From: Granulicella aggregans
GTDB taxonomy: Bacteria > Acidobacteriota > Terriglobia > Terriglobales > Acidobacteriaceae
NCBI RefSeq assembly: GCF_025685565.1
Contig: NZ_JAGSYE010000002.1
Location: 682,001-746,000 of the forward strand
DNA length: 64,000 nucleotides
Direction: 5' to 3'
Below the pieces are notes generated by a model. It made no database searches. It saw only the letters and a list, made by a program, of their open reading frames with translations, and was not told the DNA's origin. A program made the translations under genes and the position numbers. Positions 46,030 through 54,702 of the stretch are shown piece after piece. How positions within the stretch are numbered: position 1 is the first letter of the stretch; the number at the start of each line of letters is the position of its first letter.

Positions 46030-47010
46030 GTGAAATACTCGCTCGACAGATTCCATCCGAACCGCACAACCCGTAGCACTGTCTTCCTCTGCCTCCTCGC
46101 CGCGCTCACCTTCTCGCCGCAACTTCTCGTCGCACAGAACAACCCGCAGGCGGTCGCGGGCGATACCGACACGCCCCCGCCCTCCAACCGTCCCGCACAA
46201 GACTCACCTACTGTAGATATCGACACCGCCTGGTCCATGCTCACCTCGGCGGTGCTCGACACAAAACACACGGCGCTGCAGACGCAAGCGCTTGCCGCGC
46301 TTGGCACCATCGGCTCCAGCCCGCGCGCCGCGAAGATGATTATCGAGGCGATGCACGCGCCCGACCTCGATATCCGCACCGCCGCCGTCCTGGCTGCGGG
46401 TCAGTCTCCCGCGCAGACGGCCAAGCGCAACTTCTCGATGGAGCTTCGCACCCTGCTGGACGATAAGGAGCCGCAGGTCGCAGTGGCCGCCGCCTCGACG
46501 CTCTGGAAGATGGGCGACCACTCGGGCGAAGACATCCTCGTGGCTGTCGCCGCAGGCGAGCGCAAGGCCAGCGCGGGTCTGGTGGACTCCACGCGCCACA
46601 CGATCACGACGGACCTCCATAATCCGTCCACCATCGCTCGTATCGGCGCGCTCCAGGGAGCATCCATGCTGCTGGGGCCCTTTGGCTTCGGTATCACCGC
46701 CTACGAGTACATCCACAAGAACGGCGCGGACACTTCACGCACGCTTGCCATTGAACTCCTCGCCCAATCGAAGACCAAGCCCATCCATGACGAGTTGATC
46801 AACGCTCTTACGGACAAGGATGTAGGCGTCCGCGCCGCCGCCGCCAAGGCCCTCGGCGAATATCACGACAAGGAGACGGCGGCCGCCATCGCCAACCTCT
46901 TCTACGACTCCAAGCCGCCGGTCCGCCTGACCGCCGCAGCCGCCTATCTCCGCGCCTCCGGAGCTGTAGTCACCCCCACCTCTCCACGCGCTGCAAAGAA
47001 ATTAAGGTAA
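46030..47010 (+). CDS. Exported HEAT-repeat protein (GTG start)
   Basis: A 326-residue protein with a signal peptide (about 15-36, ending LLVAQ) and Pro-rich linker, then HEAT/PBS-type helical repeats: LTSAVLDTKHTALQTQALAALGTIGSS, APDLDIRTAAVLAAGQSP, KEPQVAVAAASTLWKMGDHS, DKDVGVRAAAAKALGEYHDK, SKPPVRLTAAAAYLRASG. Such arrays act as protein-binding scaffolds. The start GTG 46030 is chosen because no ATG lies between it and the signal segment; ACAAG precedes it, so the ribosome site is weak. Function unknown. Confidence 0.75.
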   Translation: MKYSLDRFHPNRTTRSTVFLCLLAALTFSPQLLVAQNNPQAVAGDTDTPPPSNRPAQDSPTVDIDTAWSMLTSAVLDTKHTALQTQALAALGTIGSSPRAAKMIIEAMHAPDLDIRTAAVLAAGQSPAQTAKRNFSMELRTLLDDKEPQVAVAAASTLWKMGDHSGEDILVAVAAGERKASAGLVDSTRHTITTDLHNPSTIARIGALQGASMLLGPFGFGITAYEYIHKNGADTSRTLAIELLAQSKTKPIHDELINALTDKDVGVRAAAAKALGEYHDKETAAAIANLFYDSKPPVRLTAAAAYLRASGAVVTPTSPRAAKKLR

Positions 47011-47124
47011 GAGACGCATGCCCGTTGCCCCGTCGATGCAGTTTTGATCGCATGTATGGGGGCAACGGTGTGACGACGCGCACCCGTCCTTGCCGTCGCC
47101 TGTGTCGAGGGTTAACCTGATCGC

Positions 47125-47642
47125 ATGACCGCAGTCAGATTGGCGAGCCCACAGGATGCCAGCGCAATCGCGCACGTCCACGTCGCGAGCTGGCGAACGA
47201 CCTATGCAGGCATCGTCCCTGACGAATACCTGAAAACCCTGAACGAAGCGGACCGCCTGCCCATGTGGCAGGACTGGCTGACTCGCGACCTTGAGATTTA
47301 CGTTGCCGATCTGGACGGAGAGGTTGTGGGCTTTGCGACTGCCGGGCCGGTTCGCGAGCCTCTCGACAGGTGCGATGCCGAACTGTATGCCATTTACCTG
47401 CTGAAAGGCGCGCAACGCCGTGGCCTTGGAAAACCCTGCTACGTAAGCTCGCAACCTCACTCCATGCCAAGGGCTTCAAGGCAATGATGGTCTGGGTGCT
47501 CGAACAAAATCCCGCAAGGCACTTCTACGAGAACTCCGGGGCCGTTCTTACGAAGACGAAGCATATCGAGATCGGCGGCGCGCTTCTCGAAGAGGTTGCC
47601 CTCACCTGGGCCAATCTCGCAATGCTTGCTTCGCCCACCTAG
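47125..47642 (+). pseudogene. GNAT acetyltransferase broken by a frameshift
   Basis: The first frame (47125-47487) reads as a GNAT N-terminus through DAELYAIYLLKGAQRRGLGK, the acetyl-CoA loop, then goes off family into CYVSSQPHSM. The continuing part (TLLRKLATSLHAKGFKAMMVWVLEQNPARHFYENSGAV) lies in another frame ending at 47642. At 47430-47433 four A residues occur where five would restore GKTLLRKL, so a single-base loss in a homopolymer explains it. Either a real pseudogene or a sequencing error. Together the parts make a normal ~171-residue GNAT enzyme. Confidence 0.85.
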
Positions 47643-47705
47643 CCGGGCTTCCAGACTGCCAGCTGTAGATGGACAACTATCCATAGCTCCCATCAGGAGA
47701 CATCC

Positions 47706-48107
47706 ATGGGCACTGCCAACGACTTTCGCAAACTCGCTCTCAGCCTCCCCAGCGTCATCGAGAGCTCGCACATGAACCATCCTGACTTCCGCGTGCGCTG
47801 CGCAGACAATAAGCTCCGCATCTTCGCCACGCTCTCCGGCGAGGCTATCGGTCGCGGAGTCGTCAATCTCACCCTCGATCAACAAGCCGCGTTCTGCGAA
47901 GAACTTCCCGACGTCTTCTCCCCCGTCCAGGGAGGATGGGGGAGAATGGGCATGACTTACGTTCATCTCGAAGCCGCGACAGAAGACACGCTGCTCGGCG
48001 CTCTCACCACCGCGCACCGCAACGTCGTGGCGAAGTCGATGGAGAAGAAGGCCGCCAAATCCACCGCAAGGAAAACCACGCGCACTCCAGCTAAGATCAA
48101 GAGGTGA
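47706..48107 (+). CDS. MmcQ/YjbR-family protein
   Basis: A 133-residue protein of the MmcQ/YjbR fold (double-wing-like alpha/beta), with the N-terminal DFRKLALSLPSVIESSHMNHPDFRV and the second part VVNLTLDQQAAFCEELPDVFSPVQGGWGRMGMTYVHLEAA typical of the family. The C-terminus is a Lys/Thr/Ala-rich tail ([17 protein letters not shown]). DNA-binding is proposed for the family but not proved. AGGAGACAT precedes ATG 47706. Its stop overlaps the sdaA start (GTGA). Confidence 0.85.
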   Translation: MGTANDFRKLALSLPSVIESSHMNHPDFRVRCADNKLRIFATLSGEAIGRGVVNLTLDQQAAFCEELPDVFSPVQGGWGRMGMTYVHLEAATEDTLLGALTTAHRNVVAKSMEKKAAKSTARKTTRTPAKIKR

Positions 48108-49567
48108 ACACCAGCCTCTTCGAGCTCTTCAAGATCGGGATCGGCCCCTCGAGCTCGCATACCGTCGGCCCCATGCGCGCCGCGCTCCGCTTCGTCCGCG
48201 ACCTTGAAGCCAGCGGTGCCCTGGACCGCACGGCAAGCGTCGTCGTCCATCTCTACGGTTCGCTCGCGCTGACTGGCATCGGCCACGGCACCGACCGCGC
48301 CATTCTCCTCGGCTTGCTTGGCGAAGCTCCTGATACGCTCGAACCCACCACGGTCGAAACGAAGCTCGCGGAGATCCGCGACAGCTCCTCTCTCCCTCTG
48401 CTCGGTCGTCATCGCGTTCCCTTCTCCGAGCCCGCCAGCCTTCCCTTCCACCGCGACCAGATGTACCCCACAGCCAGCGTGACCACGCACCCCAATGGCA
48501 TGCGTTTCACCGCATCCGACGCCTCTGGCGCGCTCATCGCAGAGGCGGTCTTCTACTCCGTTGGTGGCGGCTTCATCGTCACCGAAGCGGAGCTTGCTTC
48601 GCCACAGCAAACCTCATCTCGCACTGTCCCTTATCCCTTCCGCAGCGCAGCCGAACTCCTCGGGCTTGCCTCGCACCACGACCTCTCCATCGCGGACTTG
48701 TTACTCGCCAACGAGGTCGCTCTCCTCGGCGACATCTCCGTAAACATCACCCGTCCGGGCTCGCCTTCATCGCCTTCATCACCAGAAGAGACGATCAAAG
48801 GCAGCATTCTCGCCCTATGGCATGTCATGCAGGAGTGCACCACGCGCGGCATCGCCACCGAAGGCATTCTCCCCGGCGGGCTCAACGTCCGCCGCCGCGC
48901 CCATCGGCTCGCGGAACGCCTCAACACGCAAGGCTCACACGATCCGCTCGCGCCGATCGACTGGGTCACCGTTTGGGCCATGGCTGTGAACGAAGAGAAC
49001 GCCGCCGGAGGCCGCGTCGTGACCGCGCCCACCAACGGAGCCGCAGGCATCATCCCGGCCATCGCGCATTACTACGTCCACTGCGTCGCTGGCCTGCCCG
49101 ACGTCGCGCTTTCGCAGCAGGAGACCGAGGCTGGCCTCATTCGCTACTTCCTCACCGCCGCCGCCATCGGCATTCTCTACAAAGAGAACGCCAGCATCTC
49201 CGGTGCAGAGGTCGGCTGCCAGGGCGAGGTCGGCGTCGCCTGCAGCATGGCCGCCGGAGGTCTCGTCGCCGCGCTCGGAGGCACCAATGCGCAGATCGAA
49301 CACGCCGCTGAGATCGCGATGGAACACAACCTCGGCATGACCTGCGACCCCATCGGCGGCCTCGTCCAGATCCCCTGCATCGAGCGCAATGGGATGGGCG
49401 CGGTCAAGGCGATCAATGCCAGCCGCATGGCCATGCACGAGACCGAAGGCCACAAGCTGTCGCTCGATCAGGTCATCGCGACCATGTATCAAACTGGTTT
49501 GGATATGCAGTCGCGGTATAAGGAGACATCGCTGGCCGGGTTAGCCTTGAACATTATCGAGTGCTGA
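48104..49567 (+). CDS. sdaA: L-serine ammonia-lyase (single-chain)
   Basis: 4Fe-4S enzyme that deaminates L-serine to pyruvate and ammonia. The single chain of 487 residues fuses both domains: the N-terminal beta part opens with [24 protein letters not shown], and the alpha part contains the cluster cysteines in [16 protein letters not shown] (about 370-385) and [18 protein letters not shown] (about 410-427). The start is GTG 48104, overlapping the preceding stop. The [11 protein letters not shown] substrate loop is conserved. Confidence 0.96.
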   Translation: MNTSLFELFKIGIGPSSSHTVGPMRAALRFVRDLEASGALDRTASVVVHLYGSLALTGIGHGTDRAILLGLLGEAPDTLEPTTVETKLAEIRDSSSLPLLGRHRVPFSEPASLPFHRDQMYPTASVTTHPNGMRFTASDASGALIAEAVFYSVGGGFIVTEAELASPQQTSSRTVPYPFRSAAELLGLASHHDLSIADLLLANEVALLGDISVNITRPGSPSSPSSPEETIKGSILALWHVMQECTTRGIATEGILPGGLNVRRRAHRLAERLNTQGSHDPLAPIDWVTVWAMAVNEENAAGGRVVTAPTNGAAGIIPAIAHYYVHCVAGLPDVALSQQETEAGLIRYFLTAAAIGILYKENASISGAEVGCQGEVGVACSMAAGGLVAALGGTNAQIEHAAEIAMEHNLGMTCDPIGGLVQIPCIERNGMGAVKAINASRMAMHETEGHKLSLDQVIATMYQTGLDMQSRYKETSLAGLALNIIEC

Positions 49568-49632
49568 TTGCACCGTATCCGTCATTGGCTCCGAGTCGAT
49601 TGGGAAGGCGGAGTCTACGAACTAAACACTCT

Positions 49633-50715
49633 TCACGCAATCGGCGCCCCGGCCGCTTTATAAATCCCTTCCATCGCTACCAGATCCTTCAGCCCTTCAT
49701 CCCCGCTCGTCCACGGCTCCGTCTTGTTCCGAATGCAGTCCGCAAGATGGTCGGCCTCCAGCGTGAACTGGTATGGCATAACTCCTTTGCTCGTCTCGTC
49801 GATCGGGCCTGTCTTCGTCTCGCCGGTGAACCTCACGCCCTGATATCCATACGCCGGGCTAACGCGAAGGTGGCCCTCCGAGCCGTAGATGGTCAGATAG
49901 TTGTCGCCATCCACGCCATACGACGAGCCAGCCGAAGCCAGCACTCCCGACGGCATCTTCATACTCCACTCCACCGACTCCTCCACCGAGGCGAACCTCG
50001 GCCCGGAGATCTTCGTCGCAACCTGCGCCGCAAAGCTTGCCGGCTCCTCTTCCGCGATCCAACGAATTGCATTCAGCGGATAGATGCCCAGGTCCATCAA
50101 GGACCCACCACCCGAAAACTTCCGGTCCAGTCGCCACTGCCCTGCCTTGAAGTTGGCGCGGAAGCCGCCCTGGAACTCCTGGATCTCGCCGATCGCTCCC
50201 GACCGTGCGAGTTCCTTCACCTTCAGCCAGATCGGATCGTAGTGAACGCGGTACGCGATCATCAGCTTTACGTTCGCTTTCTTGCAGGCATCGATCATCG
50301 AGCGGCACTCCTCCGAGGAGATCGCCATCGGCTTCTCACACAGCACATGCTTGCCCGCCTTCGCCGCTCGGATCGTGTACTCGGCGTGCATGCTGTTCGG
50401 CAGCCCGATGTACACCGCATCGATGTTCGGGTCGTGCGCGATCTCATCGAAGGTCTCGTAGTTGTAGATGGACTTGTCCTGAACGCCATAGAGCGACTTG
50501 TACTTCGGCGCCTTCTCCGCAACGTGACCGCTCACCAGCCCCGTGACCTTGCACTTCGTCGATTGCGAGACGGACTTCATGAAGATGTCGGATATCTGCC
50601 CCAGTCCAACTACAGCGAAGCGCAACGGCTGCTGCGCCAGCGCGAACGAAGGCATCGCCGATAACGCGGCAGTCGATGCAGCGACCCTAACAAAGCTGCG
50701 GCGGTTCATGGACAT
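49633..50715 (-). CDS. Tat-exported Gfo/Idh/MocA-family oxidoreductase
   Basis: A 360-residue NAD(P)-dependent sugar oxidoreductase of the glucose-fructose-oxidoreductase type. The twin-arginine signal MNRRSFVRVAASTAALSAMPSFALAQ suggests export in folded form with bound cofactor, as in Zymomonas GFOR. The Rossmann motif is FAVVGLGQISD (about 34-44), the catalytic motif CEKPMA (about 127-132) and the GGGSLMDLGIYPLNAIRW region (about 207-224) fit the family. The substrate is unknown. It converges on sdaA with 65 bases between. Confidence 0.9.
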   Translation of the reverse strand: MSMNRRSFVRVAASTAALSAMPSFALAQQPLRFAVVGLGQISDIFMKSVSQSTKCKVTGLVSGHVAEKAPKYKSLYGVQDKSIYNYETFDEIAHDPNIDAVYIGLPNSMHAEYTIRAAKAGKHVLCEKPMAISSEECRSMIDACKKANVKLMIAYRVHYDPIWLKVKELARSGAIGEIQEFQGGFRANFKAGQWRLDRKFSGGGSLMDLGIYPLNAIRWIAEEEPASFAAQVATKISGPRFASVEESVEWSMKMPSGVLASAGSSYGVDGDNYLTIYGSEGHLRVSPAYGYQGVRFTGETKTGPIDETSKGVMPYQFTLEADHLADCIRNKTEPWTSGDEGLKDLVAMEGIYKAAGAPIA

Positions 50716-50918
50716 GATCGGACTCCTGAAGGGATGTGGGTTGCGGCTCGCCTTGAGGCTTTCAAAATCGATTCAATACGAGCGATAGCCAGCATAGCAA
50801 AGCGATCCGTGATGGCGCTGATCGAGAGGCAATCTCGCTGCGCAGATCACGCACTCTTGTCGCAGTTCCACGGCAGCAACTTGACGACAAAAAAAGTGCG
50901 TCATCGCATCGATTTCTC

Positions 50919-50947
50919 TTGACACTCTTTTTCGCGAAATCTATACC
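50919..50947 (+). promoter_or_regulatory. Near-consensus sigma-70 promoter
   Basis: TTGACA at 50919-50924, 17-base spacer, TATACC at 50942-50947. This is the best promoter match seen in the window and lies 60 bases before the micropeptide start at 51009. Confidence 0.8.
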
Positions 50948-50954
50948 TTCGTTA

Positions 50955-50976
50955 GCTGCAATGCACGTCGTGCAGC
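50955..50976 (+). other. 5' leader hairpin of the micropeptide transcript
   Basis: GCTGCA (50955-50960) pairs with TGCAGC (50971-50976); alternatively TGCAC (50962-50966) with GTGCA (50970-50974). It starts close to the predicted transcription start. Confidence 0.45.
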
Positions 50977-51008
50977 GCACACGCTTGATCACAGGGAGAA
51001 CAGGCAAA

Positions 51009-51065
51009 ATGGCAACGAAGAAGGCAGCCAAGAAGGTCGCAAAGAAGGCAGCGAAGAAGAAGTAA
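51009..51065 (+). CDS. 18-residue Lys/Ala-rich micropeptide (histone-H1-tail-like)
   Basis: ATG 51009 to TAA 51065 encodes MATKKAAKKVAKKAAKKK, with ten lysines and no acidic residue. The composition matches the C-terminal tails of histone H1-like and AlgP-type proteins, here as a free peptide. It is preceded by AGGGAG (50993-50998) ten bases before the ATG, by a near-consensus promoter at 50919-50947, and followed by a perfect 14-bp hairpin, so it appears to be its own short transcription unit of about 160 bases. Expected to bind nucleic acid by charge; this is inference. A small RNA whose reading frame is incidental is the alternative. Confidence 0.6.
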   Translation: MATKKAAKKVAKKAAKKK

Positions 51066-51082
51066 ATCCAACAGGCAAACGC

Positions 51083-51115
51083 AACAAGGGGGACGCTCAT
51101 CGCGTCCCCCTTGTT
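51083..51115. terminator. 14-bp hairpin after the micropeptide gene
   Basis: Perfect stem AACAAGGGGGACGC (51083-51096) / GCGTCCCCCTTGTT (51102-51115) with loop TCATC. The following T-tract is poor (TTGTTAGGTT), so it may also act as a 3' stabiliser. It could serve the minus-strand gene ending at 51191 too. Confidence 0.75.
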
Positions 51116-51190
51116 AGGTTAAGGCGCTTCGTTCGGCTGGGGCCATGCGCGAAAACCCGCATGAACAATGCCTCCGAAGCGCTCCCTCGT

Positions 51191-52036
51191 CTACTGCGGA
51201 GCGTCCGCTCCCTTGGGCGCGTTCTTCGGCGTCGACAGATAGCCCGATACCTTGTTCTTGTCCAACTGGTTCACCACCAATTCGTACAGCACCGGATTCT
51301 TGCCCGTGTAGAACTGCACCGGCTCGTCGAGCCCCTTGTCCTTCTTCTCGATGTTGCGGTCGTCCGCGCTCACGTTCATGGTGTAGCGCGAGTGCTTCTC
51401 GTCCACCTTCTTCAACTGAAGCTTGATCGTCGCCAGCAGCGTTGGCTTGGCACCCTTCTGCAGGGAGAACTCATAGTAGTTCCGGTCGCCCTTGTGCTTC
51501 AGTACTTCGAGCTCGTCGTGGTTCGTCGCGATCAAGCCGCTCATCACGCCCGCATCGCCGACCACGCGGTTCAATTGCGTCTTCGTCGCCTCAAGATCGC
51601 TCTTCGTCGTCGCGACTTCGGTCTTCACGCCGCCCACGTCCGTCTTCACGCTGGCCACGTCGTTCGATACCGCGCCAACCTGCTTCTCGGTCGCAGCCTG
51701 CTGCGCCTGCAGCTTTGCCGCGATATCGCGCTGCGTCGCCTGCGCCGCGAGAAGAGCTTGCGTCTTCAACTCGATCTGCTTCTGGGTCATGCCAACACTC
51801 TGGCCAAGCGTCTCAGTGGTCGCGCGCAGCCGCGCATTGGTCGTGTCCAGCTTCGCCGATAGCTCAGTGTTCTGCTGCTGTGCCTCGGCCAGCTTCTGCT
51901 GGTTCAGGTTCACGTTCTTCTGGAGAAAGTAGCACCAACCCAGCGCGCCAACCGCGCTCAGCAGCGCCACCGCTACGACCGCAAGGAACGCCCCGGAGAC
52001 CGTCCGTTCCACTTCCACTTCCTTCACGTATTCCAT
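51191..52036 (-). CDS. Single-pass membrane protein with periplasmic coiled coil
   Basis: A 281-residue protein. ATG 52036 (MEYVKEVEVERTVSGAF) has GAGGTGA upstream; a frame extends to 52093 without support. One membrane helix (about 15-37: SGAFLAVVAVALLSAVGALGWCYFL) is followed by a long coiled coil (about 40-165) with Gln/Ala/Thr heptads (TRQDIAAKL-like, and repeated DVASVKTDVGGVKTEVATTKSDLEATKTQL), then a C-terminal beta-rich domain (about 190-265; RNYYEFSLQKGAKPTLLATIKLQLKKV). Function unknown; the layout suggests an envelope stalk protein. Confidence 0.72.
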   Translation of the reverse strand: MEYVKEVEVERTVSGAFLAVVAVALLSAVGALGWCYFLQKNVNLNQQKLAEAQQQNTELSAKLDTTNARLRATTETLGQSVGMTQKQIELKTQALLAAQATQRDIAAKLQAQQAATEKQVGAVSNDVASVKTDVGGVKTEVATTKSDLEATKTQLNRVVGDAGVMSGLIATNHDELEVLKHKGDRNYYEFSLQKGAKPTLLATIKLQLKKVDEKHSRYTMNVSADDRNIEKKDKGLDEPVQFYTGKNPVLYELVVNQLDKNKVSGYLSTPKNAPKGADAPQ

Positions 52037-52274
52037 CGCTTCACCTCGTGCCTTCGACTTGTACCTTCGAACTGATGGACGCGCACCTGCCATCCTGCAA
52101 CTGAATCAAACGCTCTCTCATCCTACAGGCGGAGACCAGAGCTCTGAGGCGGTAAATTTTTCCGTGCCGCTCCGTGATGCGTTTTCGCCTTACTGCCTTA
52201 GACGCAACACTCCCATCTTTCGACGAATGCTTTTGACCGATCCCCGCGACCGCTGCCGCCTTAGACTTGAACGT

Positions 52275-53366
52275 ATGACTCAAACGGACATCTGCATCGC
52301 CGGCGCTGGAATCATCGGCCTCTCGCTCGCGCTCGAGCTTCACGCCCGCGGACTCAGCGTCATCGTCCTCGACTCCGGCGCACCGATGCAGCAGGCCTCG
52401 ACCGCCGCCGCTGGAATGCTCGCCGCAGATGATCCACACAATCCGCCCGAGATCTCTGACCTCTCGCACCTCAGCCTAACGCTCTATCCTGCGTTCCTCG
52501 ACCGCGTTCACTCTCTTAGCGGCGTCGCGGTTCCCTTCCAGACGCAGCGCACCCTCCAGTCCCTCTCAGACAACCGCGCACCTACGCTACCACAGGAACT
52601 GCGAGCCAAACTGATGATTGAAGAGGACAGCACGGCGCTCGATCCGGACTCTGGCTTCATCTTCCTCGCCGAGCGTTCCATTGACCCACGCCAACTCGCG
52701 CCAGCACTGATAGCCGCCGTTGCCAACACACTGATCCAAGCGATCTACGATTCGCCTGTCATCTCAACCAGCTACGGCGCGGGCTCAGTCACCGTACAGA
52801 CTCCCGCCGCGACGATCCAGGCCAGCCACTTCATCGACTGCACGGGAGCATGGGCTGGTTCTAGCGATAACGACGCCAACTTCCGCGCCATCCCAGTGAA
52901 GGGTCAGATGCTCTCCCTCGCTCTGCCCGCCGATCTGCCGCTCAGGACGACGCTCCGCACGGAAGACATCTACATCGTTCCGCGCACACTCGGGCCCGCC
53001 GCAGGCCGCGCCATCGTCGGGGCGACGGTTGAAGAAGCTGGGTTCGACAGGACAGTTGAACCGGCAGCCATCGAATCGCTGCGTCAGCGCGCCATCTCTC
53101 TCATCCCCGGTCTCGCTCACGCGACGATCGTCGATTCGTGGGCCGGTCTTCGCCCCGCGACCCCAGATCGACTTCCCATCCTGGGTCGGCATCCCACCCG
53201 ACCCCATCACTGGCTCGCCGCGGGCCACTATCGCAATGGCATCCTGCTTGCGCCAGCTACGGCGAAGGTAATGTCGGACCTCATTCTGGATCGCACGCCA
53301 GCTATCTCCCTTGAAGCCTTCTCTGCGTCGCGACACACACTTTCCTTAGCGATCGGCGTCCTATAG
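52275..53366 (+). CDS. FAD-dependent glycine oxidase-like enzyme (ThiO family)
   Basis: A 363-residue DAO-superfamily oxidoreductase. ATG 52275 starts MTQTDICIAGAGIIGLSLALELHARGLSVIVLD, the FAD-binding GxGxxG motif and the acidic end of the second strand. Other family features: STAAAGMLAADDPHNPPEI (about 44-62), which is the ThiO-type substrate region, HFIDCTGAWAG (about 194) and the C-terminal WAGLRPATPDRLPILG and GHYRNGILLAPATAKVM. ThiO makes the imine for thiamine thiazole; no thi gene is adjacent, so the symbol is withheld. Confidence 0.85.
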   Translation: MTQTDICIAGAGIIGLSLALELHARGLSVIVLDSGAPMQQASTAAAGMLAADDPHNPPEISDLSHLSLTLYPAFLDRVHSLSGVAVPFQTQRTLQSLSDNRAPTLPQELRAKLMIEEDSTALDPDSGFIFLAERSIDPRQLAPALIAAVANTLIQAIYDSPVISTSYGAGSVTVQTPAATIQASHFIDCTGAWAGSSDNDANFRAIPVKGQMLSLALPADLPLRTTLRTEDIYIVPRTLGPAAGRAIVGATVEEAGFDRTVEPAAIESLRQRAISLIPGLAHATIVDSWAGLRPATPDRLPILGRHPTRPHHWLAAGHYRNGILLAPATAKVMSDLILDRTPAISLEAFSASRHTLSLAIGVL

Positions 53367-53478
53367 AGAAGAGGACCGAAATCGCACAGCCGCGCCGATA
53401 TTCGCGCACCTCTTAGACAACGCTTTCATCGCTGCGCTACCCTGAATTACTTTCATCTTCCGATTGGAGAGAGATCGA

Positions 53479-54615
53479 ATGTCCACCACGCTTGCACCAA
53501 AGGGTCTCGAAGGCATCGTAGCCACGACCTCCTCGATCTGCTACATCGACGGCGACGCCGGCGTCCTCTCCTATCGCGGAATCGACATCCACGAACTCGC
53601 GAGCCATTCCACCTTCGAAGAGACCACCTATCTTCTCTGGTTCGGCAAGCTCCCCACAGCGGATGAACTTGCTTCTTTCTCCGCTGAGCTCGCCGCTGCC
53701 CGTGTGCTTCCCGAAAAGGTCATCGAGCTTCTCCATACCGTCCCGGCAGATGCCACCCCGATGCAGGTCCTCCGCACGGCTGTGTCTCTGCTCAGCATCT
53801 ACGACGCCGACGAACCCAGCAGCACGCACGAGGCCAACGTTCGCAAGGCCTATCGCCTTACCTCGCAGATCGCCATGCTGGTCGCCACCTTCGACCGCGT
53901 TCGCAAAGGCAAGGCCATCGTCGAGGCTGATCCAACGTTCTCGCACGCCGCCAACTTCCTTTGGATGCTCAATGGCGAAAAGCCTTCCGAGACCGCGACG
54001 CGTGCCTTCGACATCGCCCTCATCCTGCACGCCGACCACGAGCTGAATGCCAGCACCTTCGCCGCCCGCGTCATCGCGGCAACCCTCGCGGACATTCACT
54101 CTGCCATTACGGGAGCCATCGGCGCGCTCAGCGGCCCGCTGCACGGCGGCGCGAACGAAGCCACCATGCGTCTGCTCTACGCCATTGAGAAGGCTGGAGC
54201 CGATCCTGTCGAATACGTCCGCGACATGCTTGCGGCGAAGAAGAAGATCTCCGGGTTCGGGCACCGCGTTTATCACACGGAGGATCCACGCGCGACCCAC
54301 CTCCGCCGTATGTCCGAGGAGCTCGGCAAGGCCGCCGGCAACACCAAGTGGTTCGATATGTCCCGCAAGATCGAGGGCTATATCAAGTCAGAGAAGAAGT
54401 TGAACGCCAACGTTGACTTCTACTCGGCCTCCACCTACACGACCCTCGGCATCGATATCGACCTATTCACTCCGATCTTCGCTGTCAGCCGCATCTCCGG
54501 ATGGGCCGCTCATGTGATCGAGCAGCACGACGACAACCGCCTCATCCGCCCCCGCGCCGACTACCAGGGTCCCGCCTACCCTGCGCCTTACATCGCGATT
54601 GCAGACAGGCCTTAA
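53479..54615 (+). CDS. Citrate synthase (or 2-methylcitrate synthase)
   Basis: Condenses oxaloacetate with acetyl-CoA (or propionyl-CoA). ATG 53479 (MSTTLAPKGLEGIVATTSSICYIDGDAGVLSYRGIDIHELA) has GGAGAGAG upstream and gives 378 residues, the type II short form of Gram-positive and archaeal type. Catalytic motifs: LHADHELNASTFAARV (about 185-200), LSGPLHGGANEATM (about 219-232) and GFGHRVYHTEDPRATHLR (about 260-277). The short form is shared with 2-methylcitrate synthase, so the acyl-CoA is not certain; no prp genes are adjacent. Confidence 0.92.
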   Translation: MSTTLAPKGLEGIVATTSSICYIDGDAGVLSYRGIDIHELASHSTFEETTYLLWFGKLPTADELASFSAELAAARVLPEKVIELLHTVPADATPMQVLRTAVSLLSIYDADEPSSTHEANVRKAYRLTSQIAMLVATFDRVRKGKAIVEADPTFSHAANFLWMLNGEKPSETATRAFDIALILHADHELNASTFAARVIAATLADIHSAITGAIGALSGPLHGGANEATMRLLYAIEKAGADPVEYVRDMLAAKKKISGFGHRVYHTEDPRATHLRRMSEELGKAAGNTKWFDMSRKIEGYIKSEKKLNANVDFYSASTYTTLGIDIDLFTPIFAVSRISGWAAHVIEQHDDNRLIRPRADYQGPAYPAPYIAIADRP

Positions 54616-54631
54616 GCAGCATCCGGAAAAG

Positions 54632-54702
54632 CTTGTCATCCTTCCGCGCAGCGGGAGGATCTGCTGTACCCAGCCGCAGATCCCCTCGCGGGAAGAGTCT
54701 TA
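54632..54702. repeat. Repeat of the GTCATCC...GGATCTGCT family with inverted partial copy
   Basis: TTGTCATCCTTCCGCGCAGC then GGGAGGATCTGCTGTACC (54633-54670) is a short-stem member. It is followed by CAGCCGCAGATCCCCTCGCGGGAAGAG (54671-54697), the same type in inverse orientation. It lies between the citrate synthase and the DinB-type gene and could act as a terminator. Confidence 0.7.

Noticed and set aside
50762-51100. 112-codon minus-strand open frame opposite the micropeptide
   Set aside because: Phe/Ala-rich run is just the complement of the Lys codons; no ribosome site, and it covers the forward promoter and terminator.
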